Assembly: GCA_963680875.1 (NCBI GenBank)
Contig: OY804590.1
Span: 24,924,640 to 24,988,639, forward strand
Direction: 5' to 3'
DNA length: 64,000 nucleotides
Source: Bathymodiolus brooksi
Taxonomy: Eukaryota; Mollusca; Bivalvia; Mytilida; Modiolidae
Within the stretch, counting starts at the first letter, position 1, and the number at the start of each line of letters is the position of its first letter. The position numbers and the translations under genes are program-made. Of the stretch, positions 58,801 to 64,000 are shown in pieces. The notes below the pieces were generated by a model, which was given only the letters and a program-made list of their open reading frames with translations, had not been told where the DNA came from and did not search any database.

Positions 58801-61800
58801 GGTCATAACCTCACCTCTTAGTCAAATATGTTTCTTGTGTCGGCCCTAACCTTACCTCTAAGTCAAATAGGTTTCTCTTATTGGCCCTAACCTTACCTCT
58901 TAGTCAAATAAGTTTCTTTTATTGGCCATAACCTTACCTCTTAGTCAAATAGGTTTCTTTTATCGGCCCTCACCTCACCTCTTAGTCAAATAGGTTTCCT
59001 TTATCGGCCCTAACCTAACCACTTAGTCAAATATGTTTCTTTTATCGGCCCTCACCTTACCTCATGGTCAAATAGGTTTCTTTTATCGGCCCTATCCTTA
59101 CCTCTTAGGCAAATAAGTTTCATTTACCGGCCCTAACCTTACCTCTTAGTCAAATAGGTGTATTGTATGGACCCTAACCTCACTTCTAAGTCAAATAGGT
59201 TTCTTGTATCGGCCCTAACCTTACATCTTAGGCAAATATGTTTCTTTTATTGGCCCTATCCTTACCTCTTACTCAAATAGATTTTACTTATCGGCCCTAA
59301 CGTTACCTCTTAGTCAAATAGGTTCCTTGTATCGACCCTAACCTCAATTCTTACCTCTTTGTCAACTAGTTTTTTTTTATCGGCCCGAACCTTACCTCTT
59401 AGTCAACTATGTTTCCTTTATCGGCTTTAAACTTACCTCTTAGTCAAATTGGTTTATTTTATCGGACCTAACTTTACCTCTTAGTCAAATAGGTTTCTTT
59501 TATCGGCCATAACCTCACCTCTTAGTCAAATATGTTTCTTGTGTCGGTCCTATCCTTACCTCTAAGTCAAATAGGTTTCTCTTATTGGCCCTAACCTTAC
59601 CTCTTAGTCAAATAGGTTTCTTTTATCGGCCCTAACCCTACCTCTTAGTCAAATAGGTTTCTTTTATCGGCACTAACCTTACATTTTTGTCAAATAGGTT
59701 TCTTTTATCTGCCCTAACCTTACTTCTTAGTCAAATAACTTTCTTTTATCGGCCCTAACCACACCTCTTTGTCAAATAGGTTTCTTGTATCGGCCCTAAA
59801 GTTACCTCTTAGTCAAATATGTTTATTTTATCGGCCATAACCTTACCTCATAGTCAAATAGGTTTCTTTTATCTGTCCTAGCCTTAACTCAGTCAAATAG
59901 GTTTATTTTATCGACCCTACCCTTATCTCTTAGTCAAATATGTTTTTTTAAAGGCCCTAACCTCACCTCTTAGTCAAATAGGTTTCTTTTATCGGCCCTT
60001 ACCTTATCTCTTAGTCAAATAGGTTTCTTTTATATCCTCTAACCTTACCTCTTAGTCAAATAGGTTTCTTTTATCGGCCCTAACCACACCTCTTTGTCAA
60101 ATAGGTTTTTTGTATCGGCACTAAAGTTACCTCTTAGTCAAATATGTTTATTTTATCGGCCATAACCTTACCTCTTAGTCAAATAGGTTTCTTTTATCGG
60201 CCCTCACCTCACCTCTTACTAAAATATGTTTCGTTATCGGCCCTAACCTAACCTCTTAGTCAAATAGGTTTCATTTATCGGCCCTCACCTTACCTCATAG
60301 TCAAATAGGTTTCTTTTATCGGGCCTAACCTTACCTCTTTGTCAAATAGGTTTGTTGTATGGGCCCTAACCTTACCTCTTAGTCAAATAGCTTTCTTTTA
60401 TCGGCCTTAACCTTACCTCTTAATCAAATAGGTTTCTTGTATCTGCTCTAACTTTACCTCTTAGTCAAATAGGTTTCTTGAATCGATCCTAACCTTACCT
60501 CTTAGTCAAATATGTTTCATTTACCGGCCCTAACCTTACCTCTTAGTCAAATATGTTTCATTTATCGACCCTAACATCAATTCTTAGTCAAATAGGTTTC
60601 TTTTATTGGCCCTAACCTTACCTCTTAGTCAAATAGCTTTCTTTTATCGGCCCTAACCTTGTCAATTAGTCAAATAGTTTTTTTTTTATCGCCCTAACAT
60701 TACCTCTTCATCAAATAGGTTTATTTTATTAGCCCTTAACTTTCATCATAGTCAAATAGGTTTATTTTACCGATCCTAGCCTTATCTCTTAGTCAAATAG
60801 TTTTATTTTATCGGCGCTAACCTCACCTCTTAGTCAAATAGGTTTTTTTATCGGCCCTAACCTTACCTCTTAGTCAAATAGGTTTTTTTTATCGGCCCTA
60901 ACCTCACCTCGTAGTCAAATAGGTTTCTTGAATCGGCCCTAACCTTACCTCTTCGTCAAATAGGTTTATTTTACCGGCCCTAACCTTAACTCTTAGTCAA
61001 ATATGTTTCTTTTATCAGCACTAACCTTACCTCTTAGTCAAATAGGTTTCTTTTATTGGCCCTAACCTTTCCTCTTAGTCAAATAGGTTTCTTTTATCGG
61101 CCCTAACCTTAACTCTTAGTCAAATAAGTTTAGTTTATCAGCCCTTACCTTACCTCTTAATCAAATAGGTTTCTTTTATATCCTCTAACCTTACCTCTTA
61201 GTCAAATAGGTTTCTTTTATCAGCACTAACCTTACCTCATAGTCAAATAGGTTTCTTTTATCGGCCCTATCCTTTCCTCTTAGTCAAATAGGTTTCATTT
61301 ACCGGCCCTAACCTCACCTCTTAGTCAAATATGTTTCTTGTGTCGGTCCTATCCTTACCTCTAAGTCAAATAGGTTTCTCTTATTGGCCCTAACCTTACC
61401 TCTTAGTCAAATAGGTTTCTTTTATCGGCCCTAACCCTACCTCTTAGTCAAATAGGTTTCTTTTATCGGCACTAACCTTACATTTTTGTCAAATAGGTTT
61501 CTTTTATCTGCCCTAACCTTACTTCTTAGTCAAATAACTTTCTTTTATCGGCCCTAACCACACCTCTTTGTCAAATAGGTTTCTTGTATCGGCCCTAAAT
61601 TTACCTCTTAGTCAAATATGTTTATTTTATCGGCCATAACCTTACCTCTTAGTCAAATAGGTTTCTTTTATCTGTCCTAGCCTTAACTCAGTCAAATAGG
61701 TTTATTTTATCGACCCTACCCTTATCTCTTAGTCAAATATGTTTTTTTAAAGGCCCTAACCTCACCTCTTAGTCAAATAGGTTTCTTTTATCGGCCCTTA

Positions 61801-64000
61801 CCTTATCTCTTAGTCAAATAGGTTTCATTTATATCCTCTAACCTTACCTCTTAGTCAAATAGGTTTCTTTTATCGGCCCTAACCACACCTCTTTGTCAAA
61901 TAGGTTTTTTGTATCGGCACTAAAGTTACCTCTTAGTCAAATATGTTTATTTTATCGGCCATAACCTTACCTCTTAGTCAAATAGGTTTCTTTTATCGGC
62001 CCTCACCTCACCTCTTACTAAAATATGTTTCGTTATCGGCCCTAACCTAACCTCTTAGTCAAATAGGTTTCATTTATCGGCCCTCACCTTACCTCATAGT
62101 CAAATAGGTTTCTTTTATCGGGCCTAACCTTACCTCTTTGTCAAATAGGTTTGTTGTATGGGCCCTAACCTTACCTCTTAGTCAAATAGCTTTCTTTTAT
62201 CGGCCTTAACCTTACCTCTTACTCAAATAGGTTTCTTGTATCTGCCCTAACTTTACCTCTTAGTCAAATAGGTTTCTTGAATCGATCCTAACCTTACCTC
62301 TTAGTCAAATATGTTTCATTTACCGGCCCTAACCTTACCTCTTAGTCAAATATGTTTCATTTATCGACCCTAACATCAATTCTTAGTCAAATAGGTTTCT
62401 TTTATTGGCCCTAACCTTACCTCTTAGTCAAATAGCTTTCTTTTATCGGCCCTAACCTTGTCAATTAGTCAAATAGTTTTTTTTTTATCGCCCTAACATT
62501 ACCTCTTCATCAAATAGGTTTATTTTATTAGCCCTTAACTTTCATCATAGTCAAATAGGTTTATTTTACCGATCCTAGCCTTATCTCTTAGTCAAATAGT
62601 TTTATTTTATCGGCGCTAACCTCACCTCTTATTCAAATAGGTTTTTTTATCGGCCCTAACCTTACCTCTTAGTCAAATAGGTTTTTTTTATCGGCCCTAA
62701 CCTCACCTCGTAGTCAAATAGGTTTCTTGAATCGGCCCTAACCTTACCTCTTCGTCAAATAGGTTTATTTTACCGGCCCTAACCTTAACTCTTAGTCAAA
62801 TATGTTTCTTTTATCAGCACTAACCTTACCTCTTAGTCAAATAGGTTTCTTTTATTGGCCCTAACCTTACCTCTTAGTCAAATAGGTTTCTTTTATCGGC
62901 CCTAACCTTAACTCTTAGTCAAATAAGTTTAGTTTATCGGCCCTTACCTTACCTCTTAATCAAATAGGTTTCTTTTATATCCTCTAACCTTACCTCTTAG
63001 TCAAATAGGTTTCTTTTATCAGCACTAACCTTACCTCATAGTCAAATAGGTTTCTTTTATCGGCCCTATCCTTTCCTCTTAGTCAAATAGGTTTCATTTA
63101 CCGGCCCTAACCTCACCTCTAAGTCAAATACGTTTCTTGTATCGGCCCTAACCTTACATCTTAGTCAAATAGGTTTCTTTTATCGGCCCTAACCTCACCT
63201 TTTAGTCAAATATGTTTCTTTTATTGGCCCTATCCTTACCTCTTACTCAAATAGGTTTTACTTATCGGCCCTAACCTTACCTCTTAGTCAAATAGGTTTC
63301 TTGTATCGACCCTAACCTCAATTCTTAGTCAAATAGGTTTCTATTATCGGCCCTAACCTTACCTCTTACTCAAATAGGTTTCTTTTATCGGAACTAACCT
63401 TACCTCTTAGTCAAATAGGTTTCTTTTACCGGCCCTCACCTTACCTCTTAATCAAATAGGTTTCTTTCATCGGCCCTAACCTCATCTCTAAGTCAAATAG
63501 GGTTCTATTATCGGCCTTAACCATACCTCTTAATCAAATATGTTTCTTGTATCAGCCCTAACCTTACCTCTTAATCAAATAGGTTTCTTTTATCGGCCCT
63601 AACCTTACCTCTTAGTCAAATAGTTTTTTTTATCGGCCCTAACCTTACCTCTTAGTCAAATAGGTTTCTTTTATTGGCACTAACCCTACCTCTTAGTCAA
63701 ATAGGTTTAATTTATCGGCCCTAACCTTAACTCAGTCAAATAGGTTTCTGTTATCGACCCTAACTTTACCTCTTAGTCAAATAGGATTCTGTTATCGGCC
63801 CTAACCTTACCTCTTAGTCAAATATGTTTCTTTTATCGGCCGTAACCTTACCTCTTCGTCAAATAGTTGTCGTTTATCTGCCCTAACCTTACCTCTTAGT
63901 CAAATAGGTTTCTTTCATCAGCCCTAACCTGACCTCTTAATCAAATAGGTTTCTATTATCGACCAAAACCTTACCTCTTAGTCAAATATGTTTCTTTTAT
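52858..64000. repeat. 41-bp minisatellite array, at least 11.1 kb, open at window end
   Basis: The unit CCTTACCTCTTAGTCAAATA-GGTTTCTTTTATCGGCCCTAA is about 41 bp and occurs about 270 times, running past the window end. Common variants are TATTGGCCC, ATCGACCC, a T-to-G change giving AAATATG, and a shortened CTTAACTCAGTCAAATAGG monomer. Blocks of monomers are duplicated: 1799 bp (59505-61304 against 61304-63103), 572 bp (55841 onward against 56413 onward), about 489 bp (55253 onward against 55742 onward), and at least 540 bp re-used at a distance of 7984 bp (55480-56016 against 63464-64000). Confidence 0.96.

Noticed and set aside
52858..64000. The CCCTAA-containing array as true telomere
   Set aside because: Only one hexamer occurs per 41-bp unit and the array borders a candidate exon; it is a minisatellite.

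Overview
The window reads as nuclear DNA from a mollusc, most likely a bivalve and probably a mytilid-like mussel. It is AT-rich and has no bacterial operons, long host ORFs or RNA genes. It is dominated by transposable elements: CR1-like and Jockey/CR1-type LINEs, a DIRS tyrosine-recombinase retroelement, tRNA-headed SINEs whose 3' end is an ACTCACTCAC tail, and dispersed repeats that I recognise from bivalve and mussel genomes. The species call rests on recalled repeat families and was not checked by search.

Layout. 1-10424: two and a half tandem copies of a 4.59-kb unit, each with its own deletions; a 108-bp hairpin element sits at one rearrangement point. 10425-14247: a molluscan dispersed repeat and a short 50-bp tandem array. 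14256-16388: a fold-back element with 24-bp perfect terminal inverted repeats, an 8-bp target-site duplication and internal palindromic minisatellites. 16389-21100: SINEs, a nested insertion, simple repeats and gene-free DNA. 21147-26505: a decayed CR1-type LINE with a PHD-finger ORF1 and an endonuclease/RT ORF2. An SGNH-esterase-like ORF precedes it, and the spacer between the two carries a repeated interrupted palindrome. 27052-36876: a DIRS element (Gag, RT-RNase H, tyrosine recombinase, complex inverted termini), split inside RT by a complete 4.97-kb LINE at 29101-34071. That LINE is flanked by an 11-bp target duplication and carries a 2A-like NPGP motif. 36877-45400: MITEs, SINE remnants and mussel-type repeats.

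45400-64000 holds the only good candidate for a host gene, on the minus strand. Two short exons (52630-52746, then 45421-45530) have matching splice phases. The intron between them contains a 43-bp minisatellite array (about 5 kb, itself carrying a TTAA-flanked MITE). Upstream of the first exon lies a second, unrelated 41-bp array that starts at 52858 and runs off the window end. The 41-bp array shows layered block duplications of about 489, 572 and 1799 bp, and a block re-used at a distance of 7984 bp.

No host gene is complete here. Every retroelement ORF carries stops or frameshifts, so the mobile elements are annotated as pseudogenes. The most unusual items are the fold-back element, the palindrome-filled inter-ORF spacer with the esterase-like ORF, the nested LINE/DIRS pair, and the gene whose introns carry two different large minisatellites.
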